Shown one piece after another: positions 27,255 through 35,962 of a DNA stretch of 64,000 nucleotides. The position numbers were made by a program, and so were the translations under genes. The notes below the pieces were generated by a model, which searched no databases, was not told the DNA's origin, and worked only from the letters and a program-made list of their open reading frames with translations. The DNA comes from Paraburkholderia flagellata (GTDB lineage: Bacteria > Pseudomonadota > Gammaproteobacteria > Burkholderiales > Burkholderiaceae): contig NZ_JAJEJT010000002.1 of assembly GCF_021390645.1 (NCBI RefSeq), forward strand, positions 558,001-622,000, in the 5' to 3' direction. Numbering within the stretch: the stretch's first letter is position 1; every line of letters starts with the position of its first letter.

Positions 27255-27278
27255 AACAGGCCGCCGGAGCGACCTGTT
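27255..27278 (-). terminator. Hairpin terminator between aioR and acr3
   Basis: AACAGG-C-CGC-loop-GCG-A-CCTGTT forms a nine-pair stem with one internal mismatch. On the minus strand it is followed by TTTTC, so it best serves the acr3 operon; it may also stop aioR transcripts. Confidence 0.6.
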
Positions 27279-27286
27279 GAACGCGA

Positions 27287-28360
27287 TCACGACGCGCGTT
27301 GATACCACCGTCGAGACCCGTTGACGACCTTGACCACCGCGAGCATCACCGGTACTTCAATGAGAACGCCAACGACCGTCGCGAGAGCCGCGCCGGACTT
27401 GAGTCCGAACAGGCTAATCGCCGTTGCAACTGCCAGCTCAAAGAAGTTCGAAGCACCAATCAGGCAGGACGGTGCAGCGACGTCATGAGAGACGCCGAGC
27501 TTCCGGTTGGCAAGATAAGCAAGCGAAGAATTGATGATGACCTGAATCAGGATAGGCACTGCAAGCAGCACGATGACGAGGGGCTGCGCGATGATTTGCT
27601 CGCCCTGGAACGCGAACAGGAGCACCAGCGTCAAAAGCAGCGCGGTTATCGAGAACGGGCCAATCTTTGCCAGTGCGCGCTGGAAGTTCAGTTCTCCCTT
27701 TGCGAGCAGCATCTTGCGCAGGAGCTGCGCGATGATGACCGGGATGACGATGTAGAGCACCACAGAGGTGAGCAGCGTATCCCAGGGCACTGTAATGTTC
27801 GAGATGCCAAGCAACAGGCCAACGATAGGCGCGAATGCAAAGACCATAATCAGGTCGTTCAGCGCTACCTGCGAAAGCGTGAAGTACGGGTCACCTTTCG
27901 TGAGCTGGCTCCACACGAACACCATCGCCGTACACGGTGCCGCTGCGAGCAGAATCAAGCCCGCGACGTAGCTGTCCAGCTGGTCAGCCGGGAGCATGGC
28001 GGCGAAGGCATGGCGTATGAACAGCCATGCGAGGAAGGCCATCGTGAAGGGCTTTACCGCCCAGTTGATGACCAGCGTGACTCCAATACCTTTCAGCTGG
28101 TTACGCACCTTGCCCAGCGAGGCAAAGTCGATGCGCAACAGCATCGGGATAATCATGACCCAGATAAGGACGCCGACCGGGATGTTGACGTGGGCGAATT
28201 CGAGTCCAGACACCGAATGAACGGTACCGGGCAGCAGCTTGCCAAGGACAATACCCGCGACAATGCAGAGCGCGACCCAGACCGACAGGTATCGTTCGAA
28301 GAAACCGATTCTGCCCGCCTGGCGTTCAGCTGGCTTTCCGACGGTTTGGCTATCCGACAT
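27287..28360 (-). CDS. acr3: Arsenite efflux permease Acr3
   Basis: 357 residues with ten membrane segments, the length and topology of the Acr3 (BASS superfamily) arsenite carrier, not ArsB. The conserved Cys in AAAPCTAMVFVWS (TM4), shown to be essential in characterised Acr3 proteins, is present, as is the APSCLIGASNFFELAVA segment. It exports As(III) using the proton motive force. It begins two bases after the LMW-type arsenate reductase gene, so arsenate reduced by that enzyme is handed to this exporter. Confidence 0.96.
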   Translation of the reverse strand: MSDSQTVGKPAERQAGRIGFFERYLSVWVALCIVAGIVLGKLLPGTVHSVSGLEFAHVNIPVGVLIWVMIIPMLLRIDFASLGKVRNQLKGIGVTLVINWAVKPFTMAFLAWLFIRHAFAAMLPADQLDSYVAGLILLAAAPCTAMVFVWSQLTKGDPYFTLSQVALNDLIMVFAFAPIVGLLLGISNITVPWDTLLTSVVLYIVIPVIIAQLLRKMLLAKGELNFQRALAKIGPFSITALLLTLVLLFAFQGEQIIAQPLVIVLLAVPILIQVIINSSLAYLANRKLGVSHDVAAPSCLIGASNFFELAVATAISLFGLKSGAALATVVGVLIEVPVMLAVVKVVNGSRRWYQRAS

Positions 28361-28362
28361 CG

Positions 28363-28878
28363 TTACTCTCCCTTCTCGCGCAGCTCTGTGCCGATACTTT
28401 GCATCTCCTGCTGAACAGCAATGCGGTCGAGCTTTTCGAATGGCAGATTGACGAAGAGTTCGATGCGCTTGCGCAACTGGATGTATGCCTCCAGAAAAGC
28501 GTGGCGCTTCTCTTCGTCACTACCTTCTACCCTCGAAGGGTCGGGTACGCCCCAGTGAGCCTTTGCCGGATGACCTGGCCAAATCGGGCAAACCTCCCCG
28601 GCGGCATCGTCGCAAACCGTGAAGATGAAGTCGATATGCGGTGCACCGTCCTGCGCAAACTCGTCCCAGCTCTTGCTGCGCAGACCCTCGGTCGCGACGT
28701 GCTGGGAACGCAGCAGCTCGATTGCGTACGGGTTGGGAGCCGAGCCTGGGTGGCTGCCAGCGCTATAGGCGACGAATCGGTCGCCGGCAAGCGCGTTGAG
28801 CGCGCCCTCAGCGAGAATCGAGCGCGCCGAGTTATGCGTGCACAGGAAAAGGACGTTGTACTTGCGATGTTCGGTCAC
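28363..28878 (-). CDS. arsC2: Arsenate reductase, low-molecular-weight phosphatase type
   Basis: 171 residues if translation begins at the GTG at 28878, preferred because GGAG lies seven bases upstream; an ATG at 28908 would add ten residues. The phosphatase-like loop LCTHNSARS holds catalytic Cys13 and Arg. Two further Cys (89 and 97, in TVCDDAAGEVCP) provide the disulfide cascade of thioredoxin-type arsenate reductases. The sequence HWGVPDPS carries the general-acid Asp. It is the first gene of the arsC2-acr3 operon and has an ars-type operator upstream. The symbol is only a local label. Confidence 0.92.
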   Translation of the reverse strand: MTEHRKYNVLFLCTHNSARSILAEGALNALAGDRFVAYSAGSHPGSAPNPYAIELLRSQHVATEGLRSKSWDEFAQDGAPHIDFIFTVCDDAAGEVCPIWPGHPAKAHWGVPDPSRVEGSDEEKRHAFLEAYIQLRKRIELFVNLPFEKLDRIAVQQEMQSIGTELREKGE

Positions 28879-28923
28879 GAAAATTCTCCGTTCTATGGGC
28901 GTGGCCATTTTTAAATCGACATC

Positions 28924-28940
28924 TCCAATATAATCGAAAT
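28924..28940. promoter_or_regulatory. Putative ArsR box upstream of arsC2-acr3
   Basis: TCCAATATAATCGAAAT, read on the plus strand, is the best representative of the 17-bp motif shared with the arsO, pstS and arsH promoters. It is 46 bases upstream of the GTG start of the minus-strand arsC2 gene. Confidence 0.65.
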
Positions 28941-29028
28941 GTCGTAGCGTCACAAGTTCAGGACCGGAATGATGCGCCCATTGCGCGGGCCGTTGGCCAG
29001 CGTCACAGAAAATTCACAATGAACGCCT

Positions 29029-29044
29029 TGTCACCTGTTTGTCA
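29029..29044 (+). promoter_or_regulatory. Pho box upstream of pstS
   Basis: Two TGTCA half-sites start exactly 11 bases apart (TGTCACCTGTTTGTCA), the spacing of PhoB direct repeats. A weaker CGTCAC half-site lies further upstream at 29001. The PhoB encoded at the end of this operon is the obvious ligand. Confidence 0.8.
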
Positions 29045-29079
29045 CGAACTATACTTACTCTCCCGACAGTCGTAACGTA

Positions 29080-29096
29080 TCTAGAGTTATCGAAAT
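29080..29096 (+). promoter_or_regulatory. Putative ArsR box upstream of pstS
   Basis: TCTAGAGTTATCGAAAT matches the 17-bp ars motif, sharing ATCGAAAT with the arsC2 site. It lies between the Pho box and the pstS start, so the operon may be under both phosphate and arsenic control. Confidence 0.55.
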
Positions 29097-29124
29097 AACG
29101 TTTGCGCTATCGAGGATGACCGTG

Positions 29125-30144
29125 ATGAACAGACTATTCGTGCGACGTTTGGCGGTTGCGTTGGCCATCGGAGGTTCCGTTGTTGTCGCCCACGCCACCG
29201 AAATCACCGGAGCGGGCTCAACATTCGTGTACCCCGTTCTGTCCAAGTGGTCTTCGGACTACAACCAGGCATCCGGCAACAAGGTCAACTATCAATCTAT
29301 TGGCTCTGGCGGTGGCATCGCCCAAATCAAGGCCGCCACTGTGGACTTCGGCGCGACCGACATGCCGCTGTCCGTCGCCGAGCTCAAGAACAGGTACATG
29401 GGCCAATTCCCGTCAGTCATTGGCGGCGTCGTTCCCGTTGTGAATATCGATGGCGTCGCGCCAGGAAAACTGCGCTTCACTGGCCCCCTGCTCGCCGACA
29501 TCTATCTCGGGAAAATTACGAAGTGGAACGACCCGGCAGTTGTAAAAATCAACCCGGACCTGAAGCTACCTGACGCCAACATCACCGTGGTCCATCGTTC
29601 AGATGGGTCGGGTACTACCTTCAACTGGGTGAACTATCTCTCGAAAGTTAGCCCCGAGTGGAAAGACAAAGTCGGTGAAGGCACTTCCGTCTCCTGGCCA
29701 GTGGGTGTAGGAGGCAAGGGCAATGAAGGCGTTGCGGCTTATGTGGGCCGCCTGAAAAACTCTCTCGGCTACGTCGAGTACGCGTACGTTCTCCAGAACA
29801 AGTTGACCTACGCGGCCGTGCAGAACAAGGCGGGCAACTTCATCGAACCCAGTGCGAAATCGTTCCAGGCCGCTGCTGCGACTGCCGACTGGAGCAAGGC
29901 TGAGGATTTCGACCTCGTCATGACTGACGCGAGTGGCCCCGATTCCTACCCCATCACGGCGACGACATTCATCGTGATGTACAAGCTGCCGAAGAACGCG
30001 GCCCAGTCGAAGGCGACTCTGGACTTCTTCAGGTGGGCGCTGGAGAAGGGGCAGGCACAGGCCCAGTCGCTAGACTATGTGCCGTTGCCCGACGCATTGG
30101 TCAAGCAAATCGAATCTTACTGGTCGAAGAACTTCAAGTTCTGA
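29125..30144 (+). CDS. pstS: Phosphate-binding periplasmic protein PstS
   Basis: 339 residues from the second ATG, which has GAGG nine bases upstream; an ATG three codons earlier is the alternative. A signal peptide ends in VVAHA and the mature protein starts TEITGAGSTFVYPVLSKW, the PstS hallmark. Phosphate-binding loops are visible as AGSTF, GSGGGIAQIKA, TDMPLS and RSDGSGTTFNW. It delivers phosphate to PstCAB. Arsenic islands often carry their own pst copy, and some PstS variants discriminate strongly against arsenate; that property cannot be read directly here. Confidence 0.96.
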   Translation: MNRLFVRRLAVALAIGGSVVVAHATEITGAGSTFVYPVLSKWSSDYNQASGNKVNYQSIGSGGGIAQIKAATVDFGATDMPLSVAELKNRYMGQFPSVIGGVVPVVNIDGVAPGKLRFTGPLLADIYLGKITKWNDPAVVKINPDLKLPDANITVVHRSDGSGTTFNWVNYLSKVSPEWKDKVGEGTSVSWPVGVGGKGNEGVAAYVGRLKNSLGYVEYAYVLQNKLTYAAVQNKAGNFIEPSAKSFQAAAATADWSKAEDFDLVMTDASGPDSYPITATTFIVMYKLPKNAAQSKATLDFFRWALEKGQAQAQSLDYVPLPDALVKQIESYWSKNFKF

Positions 30145-30204
30145 AGTCCGGGAATTCGACGCGATACATAACTACGATTTTGTGTGGCCGGCTCAGGAGA
30201 CGCG

Positions 30205-31233
30205 ATGCCGACAACTGCCGACGAACTGGCAACGGATGTGCCGGACGCGCGCAAGGGTTCCTTGCCTGCGACGGAGCTGACATTCAGAAGTCGCAGGCGC
30301 TGGTTACCTGATGCGACAGCGGACCGCCTGTTCCGGTTGGCGGCCGCTGCAGCAGCGATATCTGTACTTGTTCTGCTGTCCGGGGCTGCATTGTCAATGA
30401 TGTGGGGCGGCCGGCTCGCCTTCATGACGTTCGGTTGGCATTTTCTGGTCAGCCCGGACTGGAACGCTGTCACTCACAGGTTCGGCGCACTGATTCCGAT
30501 CTACGGGACGCTCGTCAGCTCGCTCCTCGCTCTCGTCATTGCGGTACCCGTCAGCTTCGGCATCGCAATGTTCCTCACTGAAATCGCGCCACGCTGGATG
30601 AAGGGCGCAGTCGGCACGGCGGTGGAGTTGCTCGCAGCTATCCCGAGCATTATTTACGGCATGTGGGGCTTGTTCGTCCTCGCGCCTGTTCTCGCCGACT
30701 ACGTTGAGCCGTGGCTCATCAATGCGTTCGGCAACGCTCCGCTGATTGGCCGCCTGTTCTCGGGTGCGCCTATTGGCCTCGGCATGCTTCCGGCAGGCCT
30801 GATTCTCGGCATCATGGTTATTCCCTTTATCACGGCTGTAACGCGGGACGTCTTCTCGGCGACGCCGCAGATACTGAAGGAGTCGGCGTTCGCGCTCGGG
30901 GCGACTCGCTGGGAGGTTATGCGAAAGGTTGTCCTCCCTTATACGAGGTCAGCGGTCATAGGGGCGATTTTCCTCGGGCTCGGCCGCGCGCTGGGGGAAA
31001 CGATGGCGGTCACGTTCGTACTTGGGAATTCACATGACTTCAGCGTCTCGTTGCTCGACCCGAGCAATTCCATAGCGGCAACACTTGCCAACGAATTCAC
31101 CGAAGCGGACTCACCCATCTACCTTTCCTCGCTTATCGCATTGGGTTTCGTTCTGTTCGTGGTTACTTCCATCGTGCTGGCGTTCGCGAAACTGCTGCTA
31201 TTGCGCCTCAGGCGCCTTGAGGGGGCACAGTGA
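30205..31233 (+). CDS. pstC: Phosphate ABC transporter permease PstC
   Basis: 342 residues from the ATG with GGAG five bases upstream; an in-frame GTG seven codons earlier is less likely. Six membrane segments and the cytoplasmic permease loop (FALGATRWEVMRKVVLPYTR, EAA-type motif) are present. It forms the membrane channel with PstA. It is followed by pstA with a GTGA overlap. Confidence 0.95.
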   Translation: MPTTADELATDVPDARKGSLPATELTFRSRRRWLPDATADRLFRLAAAAAAISVLVLLSGAALSMMWGGRLAFMTFGWHFLVSPDWNAVTHRFGALIPIYGTLVSSLLALVIAVPVSFGIAMFLTEIAPRWMKGAVGTAVELLAAIPSIIYGMWGLFVLAPVLADYVEPWLINAFGNAPLIGRLFSGAPIGLGMLPAGLILGIMVIPFITAVTRDVFSATPQILKESAFALGATRWEVMRKVVLPYTRSAVIGAIFLGLGRALGETMAVTFVLGNSHDFSVSLLDPSNSIAATLANEFTEADSPIYLSSLIALGFVLFVVTSIVLAFAKLLLLRLRRLEGAQ

Positions 31234-32090
31234 CGCAGACCTTTGACATGGCGAAGCTCCGCCGCCGACGGCTAGCCAACAACATCGTGTTCCTGCTCTC
31301 GGTTCTGTCGACCGCGTTTGGCCTCTTCTGGCTGTTCTGGATTCTCGGGACGACAGTCGTCAACGGGTTTGAAGCGCTGGGGCCCAGCCTGTTCACACGA
31401 ATGACGCCACCAGCGGGAGAGAACGGAGGCCTCCTCAACGCGCTGTATGGAAGCTTCCTCATGATTGGCATCGCTGCGCTCATCGGTGTGCCACTGGGGC
31501 TGATGGCCGGCATCTTTCTCGCTGAATACGCGCGCAGTACACGTCTGGGTAGCGTCATTCGATTCGTCACGGACATCCTGATGAGCGCGCCCTCGATTGT
31601 CATCGGCCTGTTCACCTACGAACTCATCGTCCGTCAGCTTGGGCATTTTTCCGGCTGGGCAGGTGCCGTCGCATTGGCCATCATCATGTTGCCCGTGGTT
31701 ATCCGGACGACGGACGAGATGCTCCAGCTCATTCCCGACAGCGTGCGTGAAGCAGCGCTCTCCCTCGGACTTCCACGTTGGAAAGTCAGCTCACGCATCC
31801 TCGTGCGGGCTGCGAGCGCGGGCATTGTCACTGGCGCGTTGCTGGCTGTCGCGCGCATCAGCGGCGAGACGGCACCACTTCTATTCACGGCACTGAACAA
31901 CCAATACTGGTCGACTACTCCGAACGGACCTCTGGCCAGCATTCCCGTCGTTATCTTCCAGTTCGCGATGAGCCCTTACCAGGCATGGCACGCACTTGCC
32001 TGGGCCGGTGCGTTCCTCCTGACGCTGTTCGTTCTCGCACTGGCCATCGTTTCCCGTACCGTTTTCAACCGCGCCCATGCCTCAAGTTGA
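31230..32090 (+). CDS. pstA: Phosphate ABC transporter permease PstA
   Basis: 286 residues starting at GTG inside the pstC stop (GTGA). Six membrane segments and the EAA-type loop ([19 protein letters not shown]) mark the second permease subunit. The C-terminus overlaps the start of pstB by 14 bases, so all transporter subunits are translationally coupled. Confidence 0.95.
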   Translation: MTQTFDMAKLRRRRLANNIVFLLSVLSTAFGLFWLFWILGTTVVNGFEALGPSLFTRMTPPAGENGGLLNALYGSFLMIGIAALIGVPLGLMAGIFLAEYARSTRLGSVIRFVTDILMSAPSIVIGLFTYELIVRQLGHFSGWAGAVALAIIMLPVVIRTTDEMLQLIPDSVREAALSLGLPRWKVSSRILVRAASAGIVTGALLAVARISGETAPLLFTALNNQYWSTTPNGPLASIPVVIFQFAMSPYQAWHALAWAGAFLLTLFVLALAIVSRTVFNRAHASS

Positions 32091-32865
32091 GATGCCATCC
32101 GCCAGGGCGAGCAACGTGCGTATCAGCGTGCGCGACCTGAATTTCCACTATGGGCGTCGCCAGGCACTGTTCGACGTCAGCGTGGACTTTCCCGACCGTG
32201 AGGTGACTGCCATCATCGGCTCGTCGGGATGCGGAAAGTCGACGCTGCTCCGGGTCTTAAACAGGATGTACTCCATTTATCCGGACCAGGTCGCAACGGG
32301 CACCGTTGAACTCGAGGGCAGGAACATCCTTGCCGATGACTTCAAGCTCAACGAGCTACGGCTCAAGGTCGGCATGGTGTTCCAGAAACCCACTCCGTTC
32401 TCGATGCCGGTATACGACAACGTCGCGCTGGCGATTACACATCACGAGAGGCTCAGGCGAAGCGAACTCGATGAGCGGGTGGAGTTCGCTCTACGACAGG
32501 CGGCGCTGTGGGATGAGGTCAGAGACAAGCTTGACCAGAGTGCGCTCGCACTTTCCGGCGGTCAGCAACAACGTCTTTGCATCGCGCGTGCGCTTGCGAT
32601 TGGGCCGGAAGTGCTCCTGCTCGACGAGCCGACATCTTCCTTGGACCCGATTTCGGCTGGCAGGATTGAAGAGTTGCTCATCGAGCTTCGCAAGCACTAC
32701 ACCGTGGTCATCGTGACGCACAACATGCATCAGGCGGCCCGGTTGTCGGAGCACACCGCGTTTATGCATATGGGCCGAGTTGTCGAATTCGGCACAACGG
32801 AGCGGATTTTCGCAAAGCCCTCACAGAAGGCGACGGAAGACTATGTCACGGGCCGATTCGGCTAG
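32077..32865 (+). CDS. pstB: Phosphate ABC transporter ATPase PstB
   Basis: 262 residues. Walker A is GSSGCGKST, the Q loop is MVFQKPTPF (diagnostic of PstB), the signature is LSGGQQQR and Walker B is [13 protein letters not shown] with a downstream switch His (VTHNMHQA). It energises PstCA on the cytoplasmic side. The start is slightly early relative to many PstB proteins but has no better alternative. Confidence 0.97.
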   Translation: MPQVEMPSARASNVRISVRDLNFHYGRRQALFDVSVDFPDREVTAIIGSSGCGKSTLLRVLNRMYSIYPDQVATGTVELEGRNILADDFKLNELRLKVGMVFQKPTPFSMPVYDNVALAITHHERLRRSELDERVEFALRQAALWDEVRDKLDQSALALSGGQQQRLCIARALAIGPEVLLLDEPTSSLDPISAGRIEELLIELRKHYTVVIVTHNMHQAARLSEHTAFMHMGRVVEFGTTERIFAKPSQKATEDYVTGRFG

Positions 32866-32873
32866 GAGTCAAC

Positions 32874-33596
32874 ATGACGACAAAGCACCTTTCCACACAG
32901 TTCGACGCCGACCTGGATGCTGTTTCAGACCAGCTCATGGAGATGGGTGGTCTCGTCGAACAACAGATTGTGCGCGCGATGCGCGCGTTTGCTGAACTCG
33001 ATAGCACTGCAGCAGAGCAGGTCATCGAGGACGAGCATCTGGTCAACACGATGGAGATTGAGATTGACCAGGAGATTGGCAACGTCATCGCACGTCGTCA
33101 GCCCGCAGCCGGAGACCTCCGGCTACTGATGGCGACGTCCAAAACAGTCACCAACCTCGAACGCGTTGGAGACGAAGCCCGAAAAATTGCAAAGCGAGCA
33201 GTGCGCATCGTCGACGAAGATGTCACGAGGTGTATCGACGTTGCCGATATCAGGGTGGCCGGAGAACTGGCAATCGGCATTCTGCGCAGGGCACTTGATG
33301 CGTTCTCCCGCCTTGACGCGACATCGGCCGCACAGATTGTCCGCGACGATGAAGCCATTGACGAACTGTTCAGGGCGTTTGCGCGGAAGCTCATCGGCTA
33401 CATGGGTGAAGACCCCCGGTGCGTCAGGGTGGGGCTTGATTGCCTCTCTATTGCGAAGGCCATCGAACGTATTGGCGACCATGCGAAGAATATCGCGGAG
33501 TTCGTCATCTACGTTGTGAGTGGTACGGACGTGCGACACGTGCCGAGAGACACGCTTTACCGCGAAGCCGAAGGCGCTGACGAACAGGAAGAGTAA
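32874..33596 (+). CDS. phoU: Phosphate signalling regulator PhoU
   Basis: 240 residues with AGGAG before the ATG. PhoU is a two-repeat three-helix-bundle protein that restrains Pst transport and PhoR/PhoB signalling when phosphate is ample. Both repeats carry the metal-binding acidic motif (ERVGDEARKIAKRA and ERIGDHAKNIAEFV). It lies between pstB and phoB, and its stop codon directly abuts the phoB ATG. Confidence 0.95.
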   Translation: MTTKHLSTQFDADLDAVSDQLMEMGGLVEQQIVRAMRAFAELDSTAAEQVIEDEHLVNTMEIEIDQEIGNVIARRQPAAGDLRLLMATSKTVTNLERVGDEARKIAKRAVRIVDEDVTRCIDVADIRVAGELAIGILRRALDAFSRLDATSAAQIVRDDEAIDELFRAFARKLIGYMGEDPRCVRVGLDCLSIAKAIERIGDHAKNIAEFVIYVVSGTDVRHVPRDTLYREAEGADEQEE

Positions 33597-34325
33597 ATGC
33601 CAGCCAGCATTCTTATTGTCGAAGACGAGCCCTCCATCCTGGAGCTGTTGTCTGCAAATGCCCGACATGCAGGCTTTTATCCAATGGAAGCGCCCGATGT
33701 GCCTGCTGCTCGAACACTGCTGAGCGAAGTGCTACCGGACCTGATTGTGCTCGACTGGATGTTACCAGGCATATCGGGAATCGCATTTCTACGAGAGTTA
33801 CGCACCGACAGCCGCACAAAAGACGTGCCCGTCATCATGGTGACCGCTCGCGCCGACGAAGACGACTCCATTAGCGGGCTCGAGGCCGGTGCCGATGACT
33901 ACGTTACCAAGCCGTTTTCGCCAAAGGAGCTGATGGCGCGCGTCAAGGCCGTTCTCCGACGCCTACCGCCTGACCTCGAGAGCAGTTCGGTCACCGTCGA
34001 CGGTTTGACTCTGGACCCCGCGACACGACGCGTATATACGACACGAGATGGCACCGAGCAACGGCTCCATTTGGGACCGACCGAGTTCCGCCTTCTCCAC
34101 TTCTTCATGACGCGGCCGGAACGTGTTCATAGTCGCCGTCTCGTTCTTGAACAGGTGTGGGGCACTGACGTGCCCGTTGTGGAGAGAACGGTGGACGTGC
34201 ACGTCAAGCGGCTTCGCGACGCGTTGAAGCCAGCCGGGTATGACACCTTCATTGAAACGGTGCGTGGAAGCGGCTACCGGCTGTCGAGGATAGCAACGGC
34301 CCGGCATTTAAAGAGTGCCGCCTAG
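33597..34325 (+). CDS. phoB: Phosphate regulon response regulator PhoB
   Basis: 242 residues of the OmpR/PhoB class. The receiver domain has the acidic ED pair at residues 9-10 and phosphoacceptor Asp53 (VLDWMLPG); the C-terminal winged helix contains LGPTEFRLLHFFMTRPERV and ERTVDVHVKRLR. The TAAATG junction couples it to phoU. No phoR kinase gene follows, so it must rely on a PhoR encoded elsewhere or another kinase. The Pho box upstream of pstS suggests autoregulation of the whole operon. Confidence 0.95.
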   Translation: MPASILIVEDEPSILELLSANARHAGFYPMEAPDVPAARTLLSEVLPDLIVLDWMLPGISGIAFLRELRTDSRTKDVPVIMVTARADEDDSISGLEAGADDYVTKPFSPKELMARVKAVLRRLPPDLESSSVTVDGLTLDPATRRVYTTRDGTEQRLHLGPTEFRLLHFFMTRPERVHSRRLVLEQVWGTDVPVVERTVDVHVKRLRDALKPAGYDTFIETVRGSGYRLSRIATARHLKSAA

Positions 34326-34370
34326 CAAGGGCGAATTTTTCGCCGATGCGACGCGCCTTGGAACGCAAAG

Positions 34371-34670
34371 TTGACACCCGTGAAAGCGACCCGACACCAT
34401 GCAGCACAACCCCGCGCCGGCTCTTCGGACCAGCAGGACGCGCAGACAGCCCGTGGTCGCGGGTATGGCCGCTATCTGTTCTGGGGATGGCTCCGGCTGG
34501 TACTGGGAATCGCCCAGATGGCGCTCGTGGGTGCCGCTGTCGTCGCATTCCTGTACGGCGGAGTGTCCGACGTGACCGTCGGCTGTTTCCTGGCCGCAAG
34601 CGCCGCCACGCTGCTCAGCCGCGTTCTCTACCATGGTCGCCATCAACCTGATGGCGACCAGGAACCGTAA
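34371..34670 (+). CDS. Small membrane protein of unknown function
   Basis: About 99 residues from TTG, or 96 from the GTG at 34380. After a polar N-terminus there are two hydrophobic segments (LVLGIAQMALVGAAVVAFLY and VGCFLAASAATLLSRVLY) and a short basic His-containing tail. It lies between phoB and arsR inside the arsenic island, so a link to phosphate or arsenic transport is possible. I do not recognise a family. Confidence 0.55.
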   Translation: MTPVKATRHHAAQPRAGSSDQQDAQTARGRGYGRYLFWGWLRLVLGIAQMALVGAAVVAFLYGGVSDVTVGCFLAASAATLLSRVLYHGRHQPDGDQEP

Positions 34671-34744
34671 CCATGCTGTCCTTGTCGCACCTTTGTCGTC
34701 TTGTCAGGTTTAGAATACCCGGCTAACTCAAGCGACTACGTACC

Positions 34745-35092
34745 ATGAAGGAAAAGGACGCAATCAAAGCTCTGTCTGCGTTGGCCCAGCCGACGCGCCT
34801 TGCGATTTTCCGCCTGCTCGTCACGGCCGGCCCGGACGGACTGAGCGTGGGCGTTATCCAGGAGTCACTGGACCTTGCAAGCGCCACCTTGTCGTTCCAT
34901 CTGAAGGAGTTGACGCACTCCGGTCTCGTGTCTTCTCGTCAGGAAGGGCGCTTTGTGTACTACGCGCCCGAGATTGAGCAAATGAATGACCTTGTCGGTT
35001 TTCTCACGGAGAACTGCTGCCAGGGCGTGGATTCGGCTGCGTGCACGCCGAAGAAAAAGGTCAAATGCAAGCCTAAGGCCGTTCCTGCCTGA
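34745..35092 (+). CDS. arsR: ArsR-family arsenic-responsive repressor
   Basis: 115 residues with the ArsR winged-helix core (LAQPTRLAIFRLLVTAGPDG, ATLSFHLKELTHSGLV). It lacks the classical ELCVCDL metal site in the DNA-binding helix; instead it has a C-terminal vicinal pair Cys91-Cys92 and Cys100, the arrangement of Acidithiobacillus-type ArsR. As(III) binding there should release it from ars operators such as those at 18385, 28924, 29080 and 36759. It is followed by a bidirectional terminator. Confidence 0.93.
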   Translation: MKEKDAIKALSALAQPTRLAIFRLLVTAGPDGLSVGVIQESLDLASATLSFHLKELTHSGLVSSRQEGRFVYYAPEIEQMNDLVGFLTENCCQGVDSAACTPKKKVKCKPKAVPA

Positions 35093-35121
35093 CTGATTCG
35101 GCAGGGATTGGCGTAAAAAAT

Positions 35122-35142
35122 TGGCCGCCCCAGGGGCGGCCA
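35122..35142. terminator. Bidirectional intrinsic terminator between arsR and arsI
   Basis: TGGCCGCCCC-AG-GGGCGGCCA is a nearly perfect nine- to ten-pair hairpin. T-rich DNA follows on the plus strand and a run of six T on the minus strand, so it can end both convergent transcripts. Confidence 0.8.
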
Positions 35143-35158
35143 TTTATCTTTCAATCTC

Positions 35159-35626
35159 TTAACAGCAACTGGATTTTCGCGGAATCGTTGCAGGGATGGA
35201 GGTCGTCGGCATGCAGCAGGCTCCGCCTTGCTCCGATGCCGTCTGGCTATCCGCACCATAGAGGGGAATGTTCCCCAGCGTGTGCCAGGTTTCCCATGGC
35301 ACGCCCGCCGGGTCCTTTGCCCAATATTTGTTCGACGATGCGTAGCAGCACTGCGCACCGCGCTGGTCAACGACGTCCAGGCTCGCCGCAAACGCCTGCT
35401 CGCGTAGCGACGAAAGTTCTTCGTCACTGTCGACCTGGAAGCCGAGGTGGTTCACACCGGTTGCACCGCTTCTGGCCGAAATTGCGAAATTGACGCGCGG
35501 GTCCTCCAGCATCCACTTGGCGTAGTCGTCCTTGAGCACAGTCGGCTCAGCTCCGAAGAGACCAGTGTAGAAGCGCACACTTTCGTCGAGCTTCGGCACC
35601 ACAACATGTACATGGAATCGCTTCAT
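35159..35626 (-). CDS. arsI: ArsI/CadI-family VOC metalloenzyme (putative C-As lyase)
   Basis: 155 residues of the vicinal oxygen chelate (glyoxalase/dioxygenase) fold. ArsI is an Fe(II) dioxygenase that cleaves the C-As bond of trivalent organoarsenicals. Candidate metal ligands are His5 (KRFHVHV), His60 (VNHLGFQV) and Glu112 (VPWETW). The vicinal pair Cys93-Cys94 in GAQCCYASSNKYW matches the organoarsenical-binding pair of ArsI. Extra Cys near the C-terminus (ACCMP, KSSCC) also fit CadI-like proteins. It directly abuts arsR2 (TAAATG). Confidence 0.87.
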   Translation of the reverse strand: MKRFHVHVVVPKLDESVRFYTGLFGAEPTVLKDDYAKWMLEDPRVNFAISARSGATGVNHLGFQVDSDEELSSLREQAFAASLDVVDQRGAQCCYASSNKYWAKDPAGVPWETWHTLGNIPLYGADSQTASEQGGACCMPTTSIPATIPRKSSCC

Positions 35627-35956
35627 TTACGCCTCCGTTTCGTTGGAAGGGCAGGCGCATTCCTGCGCTGCGCAACAGTTTTCGAGCAAAAAGTCGATGA
35701 GTGCCTGCATGTTGTCGTAGTTGGCGCTGTAGATGACGTGCCTTCCCTGTGAGCGCCCCTCAATCAGGCCAGCGTGACTTAACTCTTTCAGATGGAAGGA
35801 CAGGCTCGGCGCGGGCATGTCGAGTGCCTCGGCTATGGCACCTGCACTCATGCCGGGTGGCCCTGCCGTAACGAGCAGGCGAAAAGCGGCAAGACGGGAT
35901 TCCTGTGCGAGCGCCGCAAGCGCCGTTACAGCCAGTTTCGTGTCGATGGTGGCCAT
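35627..35956 (-). CDS. Second ArsR-family repressor
   Basis: 109 residues, clearly related to the ArsR at 34745 (LAQESRLAAFRLLVTAGPPG, SLSFHLKELSHAGLI). Its metal site is also C-terminal: Cys94-Cys95 with Cys100 and Cys102. It lies between arsH and arsI in one operon. Two similar repressors within 1.2 kb suggest either redundancy or division between inorganic and organic arsenicals. Confidence 0.92.
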   Translation of the reverse strand: MATIDTKLAVTALAALAQESRLAAFRLLVTAGPPGMSAGAIAEALDMPAPSLSFHLKELSHAGLIEGRSQGRHVIYSANYDNMQALIDFLLENCCAAQECACPSNETEA

Positions 35957-35962
35957 GACGAT

